Assembly: GCA_020161615.1 (NCBI GenBank)
Contig: JAIUPD010000001.1
Coordinates: forward strand, 186,001 to 250,000
Reading direction: 5' to 3'
From: Pseudomonadota bacterium
Lineage (GTDB): Bacteria > Pseudomonadota > Alphaproteobacteria > Rhodobacterales > Rhodobacteraceae
Length of the DNA: 64,000 bases
Below the pieces are notes generated by a model. The model saw nothing but the letters and a program-made list of their open reading frames with translations. It ran no database searches and was not told the DNA's origin. Below are positions 51,957 through 61,024 of the stretch, in pieces. Within the stretch, counting starts at the first letter, position 1. Each line of letters begins with the position of its first letter. Position numbers and translations under genes: made by a program.

Positions 51957-53609
51957 ATGCAGGCCGAATATGTGATCGTGGGCGCCGGGTCGGGCGGGTC
52001 GGCGGTGGCCTTCCGCCTGGCAGAAGCCGGGCATTCGGTGATCGTCATCGAATTCGGCGGCTCGGATGCCGGGCCCTTCATCCAGATGCCGGGGGCGCTG
52101 AGCTACCCGATGAACATGAAGCGCTACGATTGGGGCATGGCATCCGAGCCCGAGCCCGGCCTCGGCGGGCGCTCGCTGGTCACGCCGCGAGGCAAGGTGA
52201 TCGGCGGCTCTTCCTCGATCAACGGGATGGTCTATGTCCGGGGCCATGCGCGCGATTACGACCATTGGGCCGAACAGGGCGCCGATGGCTGGTCCTTTGC
52301 CGATGTGCTGCCCTATTTCAAACGGCTGGAACATTGGCATGGCGAGGAAGACGCGGGTGGCGGCGGCGAATGGCGCGGCCATGACGGGCCGTTGCACATC
52401 AGCCGCGGCCGGCGCGAAAACCCGCTTTTCAACGCTTTCATCGAGGCCGGGCGCCAGGCGGGCTATCCCGTGACCCGCGACTACAACGGCCAGCAGCAGG
52501 AAGGCTTCGGCGCCATGGAGGCGACGATCAAGGGCGGCGTACGCTGGTCGGCGGCCCGTGCTTATCTCAAGCCCGCGCTGAAGACCGGGCGGGCAAGGCT
52601 GGTGCGGGGCCTCGCCGCGAAGGTGGTGATCGAGGGCGGGAAGGCCACCGGCGTCGAACTCTCGGACGGGCGGCTGATCGCGGCGGGGCGCGAGGTGATC
52701 CTCGCCGCCTCGTCCCTCAACACGCCGAAACTGCTGATGCTCTCGGGCATCGGTCCGGCCGCGCATCTGGCCGAGCACGGGATCGCCGTGGTGGCCGACC
52801 GGCCCGGCGTGGGCGCGAACCTGCAGGACCATCTGGAGCTTTACCTGCAATTCGCCACGCGCGAGCCGATCACGCTCTACAAATACTGGAACCTCTGGGG
52901 CAAGGCCTGGGTCGGGGCGCAATGGATGATGCTGGGCCGCGGCCCCGGCGCCTCGAACCAGTTCGAAAGCTGCGGCTTCATCCGTTCGGCGGCGGGGATC
53001 GATTACCCGGATATCCAGTATCATTTCCTGCCGATTGCCGTGCGCTACGACGGCCGCGCGGTGGCCGAGGGGCACGGCTTCCAGACCCATGTCGGCCCGA
53101 TGCGGTCGAAATCGCGCGGCACGGTGCGGCTGCGGTCGAAGGATCCGGCCGACAACCCCGTGATCCGCTTCAACTATATGTCGCATCCCGACGACTGGAC
53201 CGAATTCCGCGCCGCCATCCGCCTGACGCGCGAGATCATGCAGCAGCCGGCCATGGCGGTGCATGTAAAGCACGAGATCCAGCCGGGCGCGGCGGTGCAG
53301 TCGGATGACGAGCTTGACGCCTTCATCCGCGCGCATGCCGAATCGGCCTACCATCCCTGCGGCACGGCCCGGATGGGGCGGCGCGACGACCCGCAGGCGG
53401 TGGTCGATCCGCAGGGGCGGGTGATCGGCGTGGAGGGACTGCGCGTCGCCGACAGTTCGGTCTTCCCGCGCATCACCAACGGCAATCTCAACGGACCCTC
53501 GATTCTGGTGGGCGAGAAGATGGCGGACCATATCTTGGGCAAGGATCCGTTGCCTGCCTCAAATCTTGAGCCCTGGATCAATCCCGACTGGGCGGTAGCG
53601 CAGCGTTAA
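51957..53609 (+). CDS. betA: Choline dehydrogenase
   Basis: 550-residue GMC oxidoreductase. FAD-binding [18 protein letters not shown] at 7-24, GMC signature [15 protein letters not shown] near 82, and active-site His in [11 protein letters not shown] with [12 protein letters not shown] at the end. Oxidises choline to betaine aldehyde at the membrane. No betB lies in the window, so the second oxidation gene must be elsewhere. Confidence 0.93.
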   Translation: MQAEYVIVGAGSGGSAVAFRLAEAGHSVIVIEFGGSDAGPFIQMPGALSYPMNMKRYDWGMASEPEPGLGGRSLVTPRGKVIGGSSSINGMVYVRGHARDYDHWAEQGADGWSFADVLPYFKRLEHWHGEEDAGGGGEWRGHDGPLHISRGRRENPLFNAFIEAGRQAGYPVTRDYNGQQQEGFGAMEATIKGGVRWSAARAYLKPALKTGRARLVRGLAAKVVIEGGKATGVELSDGRLIAAGREVILAASSLNTPKLLMLSGIGPAAHLAEHGIAVVADRPGVGANLQDHLELYLQFATREPITLYKYWNLWGKAWVGAQWMMLGRGPGASNQFESCGFIRSAAGIDYPDIQYHFLPIAVRYDGRAVAEGHGFQTHVGPMRSKSRGTVRLRSKDPADNPVIRFNYMSHPDDWTEFRAAIRLTREIMQQPAMAVHVKHEIQPGAAVQSDDELDAFIRAHAESAYHPCGTARMGRRDDPQAVVDPQGRVIGVEGLRVADSSVFPRITNGNLNGPSILVGEKMADHILGKDPLPASNLEPWINPDWAVAQR

Positions 53610-53663
53610 GGAAATCTTGACGCCGCCCTTGCCGGGGGTGTCCTTCCCCCGTAGATCGGGGGC

Positions 53664-54320
53664 ATGTTAAGAATTTGTTCACTTATCGTTCTCATTCTGG
53701 CCGGGGCTGCGCAGGCCGATGTCCGGGGGGCGGCCCGGGTCATCGACGGTGACACGCTGGACGTGGCGGGGGTGCAGATCCGCCTCTTCGGCGTCGACGC
53801 GCCGGAACTGGGCCAGCCCTGCGGCGACTGGTCCTGTGGGCGCTGGGCGCGGGACGAACTCGCGCGGCTGATCGGCGGGCGGCAGGTCACCTGCGCGGCA
53901 GGGGCGCCGGACCGCTATGGCCGGCTGCTGGCGCGCTGCGACGCCGGGCAGGGCGATCTGGGCCTGGCCATGGTGCAGCGCGGGGCGGCTTTCGCTTATC
54001 GCCGCTACGCCACCGATTACGTCGGCGCCGAACAGCAGGCGAGGGCGGCCGAGCGGGGCCTTTGGCGCGACGGCGGGCGCGGGGTGACGCTGCCCGAGGA
54101 TTTCCGCGCGGCCCGGCAACAGGCCGGGGTGCCGCCCGGCCGGGTGCCTCCTCGCCCCAATTGCGCGATCAAGGGCAATGTCTCGGACAGCGGGCGGGTC
54201 TATCATCTGCCCGGTCAGCGCGATTATGATCGCACCCGCATCGACCCGGCGCGGGGCGAGCGGTGGTTCTGCTCCGAAGCCGAAGCGCGCGCTGCCGGAT
54301 GGCGCCGCGCCCGCCGCTGA
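53664..54320 (+). CDS. Secreted thermonuclease-like protein with C-terminal sunset-type domain
   Basis: 218 residues with a signal peptide (cut near AQA-D, residue 18). SNase domain: RVIDGDTLDV (25-34), IRLFGVDAPELGQ (38-50), and DRYGRLLARC, giving the Asp/Arg/Asp/Glu catalytic set. The C-terminal 50 residues (CAIKGNVS, RVYHLPGQRDYDRTRI, GERWFCSEAEARAAGWR) match a small domain repeatedly attached to such nucleases. Distinct from the copy at 3675. Predicted periplasmic or secreted. Confidence 0.85.
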   Translation: MLRICSLIVLILAGAAQADVRGAARVIDGDTLDVAGVQIRLFGVDAPELGQPCGDWSCGRWARDELARLIGGRQVTCAAGAPDRYGRLLARCDAGQGDLGLAMVQRGAAFAYRRYATDYVGAEQQARAAERGLWRDGGRGVTLPEDFRAARQQAGVPPGRVPPRPNCAIKGNVSDSGRVYHLPGQRDYDRTRIDPARGERWFCSEAEARAAGWRRARR

Positions 54321-54344
54321 AGGCCGCGTTCAGAAAGGACCCCG

Positions 54345-54896
54345 ATGGACGAGCTTGAAACCCGCAAGGCGCTACCCGAGGCGCTGCGTATCCTGCTGAG
54401 CGACTACCCGCGCGAGGGGTGGGAGGCGCATCCGCAGTTCCACGGCCTGACCAGCTATTGGCTGGAGCGGCACCTCGGCTTCCGCCGCCTGCTGCCGCTG
54501 CTGCAGGACCGCGCCCGCGCCATCGTCGAGCGCGACGCCGAGCCCGAACCGCAGATGTTGGTACGGCTGGCGCGGACGCTGCTGAACGACCTGCACGGGC
54601 ACCATCAGGTCGAGGATCACCATTATTTCCCGTTGCTGGCCCAGACCGAGCCGCGGCTGGAGCAGGGTTTCGCGCTGCTCGACGCCGATCATCATACGCT
54701 GGACGCCCATCTGCACGTCCTGGCCGACCACACCAACGCGGTGCTGAGGGCGCTGGCCGAGAACCAGCCCCCGCGCGAGATGGCGGCGCGGCTCGACGAG
54801 GCGCTGACGCCCTTCGCGGGTTTCCTCGACCGGCATCTGAGCGACGAAGAGGATCTGGTCGTGCCGATCATTCTGCATCGCGGGGTCAGCTTCTGA
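54345..54896 (+). CDS. Hemerythrin-like domain protein
   Basis: 183-residue four-helix protein. Candidate diiron ligands are His86-x3-Glu90, His116-x3-Asp120 and His164-x3-Glu168, with extra His at 92-93. Family members bind O2 or NO or take part in iron-sulfur repair. It is followed 63 nt later by a YdcH-like gene. No partner identifies the function. Confidence 0.82.
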   Translation: MDELETRKALPEALRILLSDYPREGWEAHPQFHGLTSYWLERHLGFRRLLPLLQDRARAIVERDAEPEPQMLVRLARTLLNDLHGHHQVEDHHYFPLLAQTEPRLEQGFALLDADHHTLDAHLHVLADHTNAVLRALAENQPPREMAARLDEALTPFAGFLDRHLSDEEDLVVPIILHRGVSF

Positions 54897-54959
54897 TCCA
54901 GATCAAGGGCTTCGGTGAATCGGCGGTCTAGCTTTCAGGGGCAACGAACGGAGGCACGC

Positions 54960-55202
54960 ATGTCCAACACCCCCCACGAACTGGCCGAAGAATTCCCCGC
55001 CGAGGTCGAGCGCATGCATGCGCTGAAGACCACGGACGCGCATTTCGCCAAGCTCTTCGACGAGTATCACGAGGTGAACAAGGCCATCCACCGCGCCGAA
55101 ACCAAAGTCGAGCCGGTGACCGACGAGCATGAAACCATGCTGCGCAAGCAGCGCATGGCGCTCAAGGACGAGATCGCCGCCAAGCTGCGCGAAACTGCCT
55201 GA
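54960..55202 (+). CDS. YdcH/DUF465 family small protein
   Basis: 80 residues, almost entirely helical and charged (FDEYHEVNKAIHRAETKVEP is the family core). The GGAGG ribosome site precedes ATG 54960. Function unknown, widespread in Proteobacteria. It ends at a textbook terminator. Confidence 0.85.
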   Translation: MSNTPHELAEEFPAEVERMHALKTTDAHFAKLFDEYHEVNKAIHRAETKVEPVTDEHETMLRKQRMALKDEIAAKLRETA

Positions 55203-55222
55203 ACCCGCGCATCCTGAAACGG

Positions 55223-55251
55223 AAAGGGCCGCTTCCGGGCGGCCCTTTTTT
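55223..55251 (+). terminator. Intrinsic terminator after ydcH-like gene
   Basis: 10-bp stem AAAGGGCCGC-TTCCGG-GCGGCCCTTT followed by TTTG. It sits between two convergent genes and may serve both. Confidence 0.85.
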
Positions 55252-55253
55252 GT

Positions 55254-56660
55254 TCAGCCGCCGCTCTGCTCGGCGATGGCATAGGGCAGCACGCCCCGCC
55301 GGTCCGGGTCGATGCGCAGCCCCTGTTCCAGCGGCGGGACCGAGCGCTGGTGACAATCGGGCCGGGCGCAGATCCGGCAGGAAATGCCGATCGGCTCGAA
55401 GGCCTGCGGATGGCTCAGGTCCATGTCATCGGCATAGGTCAGCTGATCGGCATGGCGGATCTCGCAACCCAGGCCGATGGCATAGCGCCTGACCGGGGCC
55501 CGGAACGACCCGCCGCTTTTCGACACATCCCGCGCCAGGCAGAAATAGCGCACGCCATCCGGCGTCTCGGCCAGCTGGCGCAGGAAACGGCCCGGCGTCT
55601 CGAAGGCCTGATGCACGTTCCACAAGGGGCAGGCCCCGCCGTAGCGGGCGAATTGCAGCCGGGTGGCCGAATGGCGCTTGGTGATCGTGCCCGCCTGATC
55701 GACCCGCACGAAGAAGAAGGGCACGCCCTTGGCGCCCGGCCGTTGCAGGGTCGAGAGCCGGTGCGCCACCTGCTCGATCGAGGCGCCGAAACGGTCGGCC
55801 AGCATCTCCAGATCGTGGCGGGTTTCCTGCGCCTCGGACAGGAAGGCGCGATACGGCAGCAGGGCCGCCCCGGCGAAGTAATTGGCGAGCCCGATCTTGG
55901 CGATGCCACGGGCCTCTTCGGACTGGAAGCGGGCCAGGTCCAGCGTCGCCTCCAGCAGCTCGTTCTGGGTCAGCAGGGCGATCTGGTGCAGCAGCTGGAA
56001 GCGCCGGGTGGCCGCCGTGGCTTTTGTTGATAAAGTGAGGATCCTCCGCTGCGGATCGTAGCGTCTGAGCATCGGATCGTCGGAAAACTGCAAGCCGATG
56101 CTGCGCCGTTCCAGCAGTTTCCCGGCCTTGGCCTCGATGCTTTCCGGCCCCTGGGCGAAATGCTCGGCGGCGCGGTCCACCGCGTCGATGTAATTGTCGC
56201 AGTAATGGAAGAAATCGCGCACCTCCTCCCAGGGCGAGGCGCGTAACATCCTGTCTTCACGGCCCAAAGCCTCGTCCAGGGATGCCAGACGTTCATGTGT
56301 CTGACGATAGGCCCGGTGCAGGGCCAGCAGCGCGCGGGCCACCCCCGGTGCGTTCGAGGCGACCAGCCGCAGATCGGCGGCCGAAGGGGCGGGGGCGGGG
56401 AAGACGGGATCGGCCAAGGCCTCGCGCAGGTCCGAGACCATGCGCTCGCTGTCGCCGGTCGAAAGCTCGGTCACGTCGGTGCCGAACTCGCGCGCCAGGG
56501 CCAGCACCACCGCGGTCGAGACCGGGCGGTTGTTGTTTTCCATCTGGTTGAGATAGGGCAGCGAGACGCCGAGCCGGGCGGCGAACTCCTTCTGCGTCAG
56601 CTGCAGGCGCGAGCGGATCTCGCGCAGCTTGGCACCCGCATAAAGCTTCTGCACCGCCAT
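55254..56660 (-). CDS. pccR: Short-chain acyl-CoA regulator PccR (ScfR family, XRE helix-turn-helix)
   Basis: 468 residues. XRE helix-turn-helix at about 10-65 (LQLTQKEFAARLGVSLPYLNQMEN), long middle region, C-terminal Cys-rich block CRICARPDCHQRSVPP near 430-445. In Rhodobacter the orthologue senses acyl-CoA status and controls propionyl-CoA carboxylase genes. Here it is 1.9 kb from pccB, and TTTGCAAA boxes precede both genes. Transcribed leftward after the MFS gene. Confidence 0.88.
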   Translation of the reverse strand: MAVQKLYAGAKLREIRSRLQLTQKEFAARLGVSLPYLNQMENNNRPVSTAVVLALAREFGTDVTELSTGDSERMVSDLREALADPVFPAPAPSAADLRLVASNAPGVARALLALHRAYRQTHERLASLDEALGREDRMLRASPWEEVRDFFHYCDNYIDAVDRAAEHFAQGPESIEAKAGKLLERRSIGLQFSDDPMLRRYDPQRRILTLSTKATAATRRFQLLHQIALLTQNELLEATLDLARFQSEEARGIAKIGLANYFAGAALLPYRAFLSEAQETRHDLEMLADRFGASIEQVAHRLSTLQRPGAKGVPFFFVRVDQAGTITKRHSATRLQFARYGGACPLWNVHQAFETPGRFLRQLAETPDGVRYFCLARDVSKSGGSFRAPVRRYAIGLGCEIRHADQLTYADDMDLSHPQAFEPIGISCRICARPDCHQRSVPPLEQGLRIDPDRRGVLPYAIAEQSGG

Positions 56661-56673
56661 CGCAGCCTCCCGC

Positions 56674-56716
56674 TTTGCAATGCCTGGACCCTAGCTTTGC
56701 AAAGCGATCTTGCCAA
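56674..56716. promoter_or_regulatory. Predicted PccR boxes before pccR
   Basis: TTTGCAAT (56674-56681), TTTGCAAA (56696-56703, inside the 12-bp palindrome GCTTTGCAAAGC) and CTTGCCAA (56709-56716). The last two mirror the pair before pccB, with a 5-nt instead of 4-nt gap. They lie 14-56 bp before the pccR start, consistent with autoregulation. Confidence 0.6.
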
Positions 56717-56722
56717 GCGGGC

Positions 56723-57934
56723 TCAGAGGCCCAGCTGCTTGTTGCGGCGGATGACCAGCAGGATCGACAGGAGCGAGCCGATCATCGAGGCGCTCATGAT
56801 CCCGATCAGCGGCCAGGCGCCGGTCTCTTCGGTCAGCATGGCCCCGGCCAGCGCCGAGAGCGCCGCGCCGCCTCCGATCATGAAAGCCCCGCCGAGCCCC
56901 GCCGCGGTCCCCGCCAGCGCCGGACGGACCGAGAGCATCCCGGCGTTGGAATTGGGCAGGACCAGCCCGTTGCCGACGCCGACGATCAGGAAGGGCACGA
57001 AGAACCCCGCCGCGCCGCCCCAGCCGGTCGCCACGGCGAAGATCTGCACCACGATGCCGATGCTCATGCCGATATTGCCGTAGACGATCATCCGCACGAC
57101 GCCGAAGCGGGTGGAATAGCGGCCGGAGAGGTAATTGCCGATACCATAGCCCACGCCGGTGACGCCAAAGAAGAGGCCCAATTCGCTGGGGGTCAGGCCA
57201 TAGATTTCTGAGCCGACGAAGGGCGCGCCGCCGAGATAGGCGAAGAAGACGCCCGAGGAGAAGGCGGTGGTCAGCACATAGCCCCAGAAGCGCGGCGAGG
57301 TCAGCAGTTCCGGGTAATCGGCGATCTGCGCGCGGAAGCTGGAGGGGCGGCGCTCCATCGTCTCGCCCAGATCGGCCCAGACCAGCCACAGCACCAGCGC
57401 ACCCAGCACCGCCAGCAGCAGGAAGCTGGCCTGCCAGCCCCAGACCTCGTCCAGCGCGCCGCCGATGATCGGACCCAGCATCGGCACAATCGACATGCCC
57501 AGAGTGACATAGGCGATCATCGAGGCCGCGCGATCCTCGTCCACCATGTCGCGCACGATGGCCCGGCCCAGCGCCATGCCGGTCGCGACCGAGGCCTGCA
57601 GCATGCGGAAGATCAGGAAGATCGTGGCATTGGGGGCAAGCAGCGTGCCGAGGCTGGCCAGCAGGAACACGACCAGCGAGACGAGCACGATATTGCGGCG
57701 GCCGAAGCGGTCGGAGAGCGGGCCGATGACCAGCTGCAGCACGGCGCTGAAGGCCAGATAGACCGAGATCGACAGCTGCATCAGCCGGTAATCGGCGTCG
57801 AAATACGCAGCCATGTTCGGCAGCGAGGGGAGGAAGACATTCATCGACAGCGCAGAGACTGCCGAAAGCAGGATCAGCGTCGCAAGATGCGGGGGAGTTT
57901 TGCGGTCCAGAAACCGGGGTGTCACACCATTCAT
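56723..57934 (-). CDS. Bcr/CflA-type drug efflux MFS transporter
   Basis: 403 residues, twelve membrane segments. Motif A-like GPLSDRFGRRNIVLVS near 75-90 and the family beginning LATLILLSAVSALSMNVFLPSLPNMA. Predicted proton-driven multidrug or metabolite exporter. The start (57934) has only a weak ribosome site; the frame is open upstream but that part is not transporter-like. Lies between the DMT gene and pccR. Confidence 0.88.
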   Translation of the reverse strand: MNGVTPRFLDRKTPPHLATLILLSAVSALSMNVFLPSLPNMAAYFDADYRLMQLSISVYLAFSAVLQLVIGPLSDRFGRRNIVLVSLVVFLLASLGTLLAPNATIFLIFRMLQASVATGMALGRAIVRDMVDEDRAASMIAYVTLGMSIVPMLGPIIGGALDEVWGWQASFLLLAVLGALVLWLVWADLGETMERRPSSFRAQIADYPELLTSPRFWGYVLTTAFSSGVFFAYLGGAPFVGSEIYGLTPSELGLFFGVTGVGYGIGNYLSGRYSTRFGVVRMIVYGNIGMSIGIVVQIFAVATGWGGAAGFFVPFLIVGVGNGLVLPNSNAGMLSVRPALAGTAAGLGGAFMIGGGAALSALAGAMLTEETGAWPLIGIMSASMIGSLLSILLVIRRNKQLGL

Positions 57935-57975
57935 TTCACAAGCGTAAAGACGCCCGCCGGGAGTGTCCAGTGCCC

Positions 57976-58326
57976 TCAGAACGGGCGCTGAAAGATGACG
58001 GCCGCCCCGGCGGCGATCAGCGTGAAGCCCAGCACGTGATTCCAGGTCAGCGGCTCTTTCAGATAGAAGACCGAGAAGGCGGCGAAGACGCTCAGCGTGA
58101 TCACCTCCTGGATGGTCTTCAACTGCGCGGCCGAGAAGACCGCGTGCCCGATGCGGTTGGCCGGCACCTGCAGCAGGTATTCGAAAAAGGCGATGCCCCA
58201 GCTGATCAGGATGACGGTGATCAGCGGCGCGGTGCGGTACTTCAGATGCCCGTACCAGGCGAAGGTCATGAAGATATTCGAGGCAAGCAGCAGCAGGATT
58301 GTCTGCAGCGGGACGGATAGGGGCAT
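57976..58326 (-). CDS. DMT family (DUF486) small membrane protein
   Basis: 116 residues, four membrane segments, from ATG 58326 ([29 protein letters not shown]). The [24 protein letters not shown] stretch is the DUF486 core. Half-sized transporter-like protein of unknown substrate. Divergent from pccB, whose control region it faces. Confidence 0.82.
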   Translation of the reverse strand: MPLSVPLQTILLLLASNIFMTFAWYGHLKYRTAPLITVILISWGIAFFEYLLQVPANRIGHAVFSAAQLKTIQEVITLSVFAAFSVFYLKEPLTWNHVLGFTLIAAGAAVIFQRPF

Positions 58327-58428
58327 GGCGCGCCGGGGGTTGCAATTGCGGTCTGACTGCGGGCTATAGTCCGGCCGCGACCCTGTGCAAGCGGCCAGAA
58401 TTAGCGGATTTGCATTTCGCACGGACGA

Positions 58429-58448
58429 CTTGCCAAGTGCTTTGCAAA
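58429..58448 (+). promoter_or_regulatory. Predicted PccR operator before pccB
   Basis: CTTGCCAA-GTGC-TTTGCAAA, 70 bp before pccB. It matches the TTTGCAAA-N4-TTTGCAAA pattern I recall for Rhodobacter PccR. Further half boxes, TTTGCATT (58409-58416) and TTTGCTGCAA (about 58468-58477), flank it. Confidence 0.65.
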
Positions 58449-58517
58449 TTTTCTCGATTTCGCTTCCTTTGCTGCAAGCGCGAACGTACATTGCCCGCCA
58501 AATCCGAGGAGGGCGCG

Positions 58518-60050
58518 ATGAAGGACATTCTGCAAGAGCTCGAGAACCGACGGGCGGCCGCGCGTCTGGGGGGCGGTCAGCGCCGCATCGACGCGCAGCA
58601 CGCCAAGGGCAAGCTGACGGCGCGCGAGCGGATCGAGCTTCTGCTGGACGAGGGCTCGTTCGAGGAATTCGACACCTTCGTCGCCCATCGCTGCACCGAT
58701 TTCGGCATGGAGCAGGACCGGCCGGCCGGCGACGGGGTGGTGACCGGCTGGGGCACGGTCAACGGCCGCATGGTCTATGTCTTCAGTCAGGATTTCACCG
58801 TCTTCGGCGGCTCGCTGTCGGAAACCCATGCCCAGAAGATCTGCAAGATCATGGACATGGCGATCCAGAACGGCGCGCCGGTGATCGGCTTGAACGATTC
58901 GGGCGGCGCCCGGATCCAGGAGGGCGTGGCCTCGCTGGCGGGGTACGCGGATGTGTTCCAGCGCAACATCATGGCCTCGGGCGTGGTGCCGCAGATCTCG
59001 GTGATCATGGGCCCCTGCGCGGGCGGCGCGGTCTATAGTCCCGCCATGACCGACTTCATCTTCATGGTGCGCGATTCGTCCTATATGTTCGTGACCGGCC
59101 CCGATGTGGTAAAGACCGTCACGAACGAGATCGTCACCGCCGAGGAACTGGGCGGGGCCTCGACCCATACCAAGAAATCCTCGGTCGCCGATGGCGCTTT
59201 CGAGAACGATGTCGAGGCGCTGATCGAGGTCCGCCGCCTGATCGACTTCCTGCCGCTGAACAACCGCCAGAAGCCGCCGGTCCGCCCCTTCTTCGACGAT
59301 CCGGCGCGGGTCGAGGAAAGCCTCGACACGCTGATCCCCGACAATCCGAACACCCCCTACGACATGAAGGAACTGATCCTGAAGGTCGCGGACGAGGGCG
59401 ATTTCTACGAAATCCAGGCCGATTTCGCCAAGAACATCATCACCGGCTTCATCCGTCTGGAAGGGCAGAGTGTGGGCGTGGTGGCCAACCAGCCGATGGT
59501 TCTGGCCGGGTGTCTGGACATCGACTCGAGCCGCAAGGCCGCGCGTTTCGTGCGCTTCTGCGACGCGTTCGAGATCCCGATCCTGACGCTGGTCGATGTG
59601 CCCGGCTTCTTGCCCGGCACCGGCCAGGAATATGGCGGGGTCATCAAGCATGGCGCGAAGCTGCTCTTTGCCTATGGCGAGGCGACGGTGCCGAAGGTCA
59701 CGGTCATCACCCGCAAGGCCTATGGCGGGGCCTATGACGTCATGGCGTCGAAGCACCTGCGTGGCGATTTCAACTATGCCTGGCCCACCGCCGAAATCGC
59801 GGTGATGGGGGCCAAGGGCGCGGTCGAGATTCTCTATCGCAGCGAGCTGGGCGACAAGGAGAAGATCGCCGCCCGCACCAAGGATTACGAGGACCGCTTC
59901 GCCAATCCCTTCGTCGCCGCCGAAAAGGGTTTCATCGACGAGGTGATCCAGCCCCGGTCGACCCGCCGCCGGGTGTCGCGGGCCTTTGCCTCGCTGCGGG
60001 GCAAGAAGCTCAGCAACCCGTGGAAGAAACACGACAACATCCCGCTGTGA
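58518..60050 (+). CDS. pccB: Propionyl-CoA carboxylase beta (carboxyltransferase) subunit
   Basis: 510 residues. Crotonase-fold carboxyltransferase halves with [20 protein letters not shown] and [17 protein letters not shown] in the first, [19 protein letters not shown] and [13 protein letters not shown] in the second. It transfers CO2 from biotin to propionyl-CoA, giving methylmalonyl-CoA. GAGGAGGG ribosome site. The first step of propionate assimilation together with pccA at 61025. Confidence 0.96.
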   Translation: MKDILQELENRRAAARLGGGQRRIDAQHAKGKLTARERIELLLDEGSFEEFDTFVAHRCTDFGMEQDRPAGDGVVTGWGTVNGRMVYVFSQDFTVFGGSLSETHAQKICKIMDMAIQNGAPVIGLNDSGGARIQEGVASLAGYADVFQRNIMASGVVPQISVIMGPCAGGAVYSPAMTDFIFMVRDSSYMFVTGPDVVKTVTNEIVTAEELGGASTHTKKSSVADGAFENDVEALIEVRRLIDFLPLNNRQKPPVRPFFDDPARVEESLDTLIPDNPNTPYDMKELILKVADEGDFYEIQADFAKNIITGFIRLEGQSVGVVANQPMVLAGCLDIDSSRKAARFVRFCDAFEIPILTLVDVPGFLPGTGQEYGGVIKHGAKLLFAYGEATVPKVTVITRKAYGGAYDVMASKHLRGDFNYAWPTAEIAVMGAKGAVEILYRSELGDKEKIAARTKDYEDRFANPFVAAEKGFIDEVIQPRSTRRRVSRAFASLRGKKLSNPWKKHDNIPL

Positions 60051-60318
60051 TGGCGGGATCCCCCGGACCCCAGCATCTGAGGCCGCTCACCCGACCGGCG
60101 CTAGATGTTGATTTTTTCGCCCCTCCCTGTTCGTGCCCTGGTGCGACAAAACCACAGAACGCCTCGCAAGCCCCCATGTTTGAACACAAAAACTGGATTC
60201 GACCCCTGTCTTCAGGTAAGCTCGCGGTCAGCGCAACCAATGTGGTTTGTGCAGAAAAGAGCATCCGGCGTCTCGGGACCTCCCGGCGACCGGACCGCGA
60301 AGAGAGCAGGAGTAACGC

Positions 60319-60474
60319 ATGTCCAAATCGACCATCGGCGTTTTCGCCGGTGCCCTCGCGCTGGCGGTTCTGGGTGGTTGCAGCCACTTCCACCACCAGC
60401 AAGAAGAGTACGTCGCCGTCGAACCCGCGCCGCAGCCGATCTACGTCGAGCCCGTCGCCCCGAAATACCGCTGA
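60319..60474 (+). CDS. Small lipoprotein within the pcc cluster
   Basis: 51 residues, too short for usual gene cut-offs but with AGGAG at a good distance. The lipobox LGGC has Cys21, followed by a His/Gln patch (SHFHHQQEE) and a Pro/Val/Glu-rich tail. Predicted envelope lipoprotein of unknown function. It is preceded by a 268-bp gap after pccB, which likely contains its own promoter. Confidence 0.65.
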   Translation: MSKSTIGVFAGALALAVLGGCSHFHHQQEEYVAVEPAPQPIYVEPVAPKYR

Positions 60475-60558
60475 CCGCGCGCCCTCGGGCGTGAGGCAGT
60501 TTCGGGCGGGGCCAGTCCTGGCCCCGTCCGCCCGCCGCCTGCCGCTGGGGGTGCCCTC

Positions 60559-60960
60559 ATGCTGAAGCACCGCGGCTTTCCCGGGCGCCTGCCCGGCACC
60601 GATTTCCAGTTCGTCATCCGCCGCGCTAATGTGAAGGAGGGGGCCACCCCCCTGATCGCGCGCGAGCGCTACAAGGACCGGCGCGCCCCCGACCGGGCCG
60701 CGGATCGCGGCTTCATGGCCGCGCTGTGGACCCATTTCGGCGAGGAACCCTTCGAGCGCGGCAACCTCGACGCGGGGCGCCTGTCGTGGCTCTTCGGCCG
60801 CGAGGTGGTGCCAGCGGAAGAGCCCTTCGATCCGAAAAGCTATGAGGCGTTGTTGCGCATCGACCTGGCCAAGGCCCGGGTCTCGTTCCCCGAGATCTTC
60901 GACGATCTGGACGAGGAGGATGACGACGACGAGCCCTGGGACGAGGAGGACGAGGATTGA
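60559..60960 (+). CDS. Unknown acidic protein between pccB and pccA
   Basis: 133 residues, cytoplasmic. Basic N-terminal half (FQFVIRRANVKEG, ARERYKDRRAPDRAADRGF) and a very acidic C-terminus (DDLDEEDDDDEPWDEEDED). The charge asymmetry suggests protein binding. It is conserved in position only by inference; family not recognised. 64 nt before pccA. Confidence 0.65.
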   Translation: MLKHRGFPGRLPGTDFQFVIRRANVKEGATPLIARERYKDRRAPDRAADRGFMAALWTHFGEEPFERGNLDAGRLSWLFGREVVPAEEPFDPKSYEALLRIDLAKARVSFPEIFDDLDEEDDDDEPWDEEDED

Positions 60961-61024
60961 CCCGTCCCGACATCAGCGCCGCACAGCACGAATTTGAGGC
61001 CCCGTCCGGGGCGGGGGAGTGAGC

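Noticed and set aside
51957-53609. Presence of a full betaine pathway
   Set aside because: No betaine aldehyde dehydrogenase (betB) or BetC gene is visible in the window, so only choline uptake and the first oxidation are supported.
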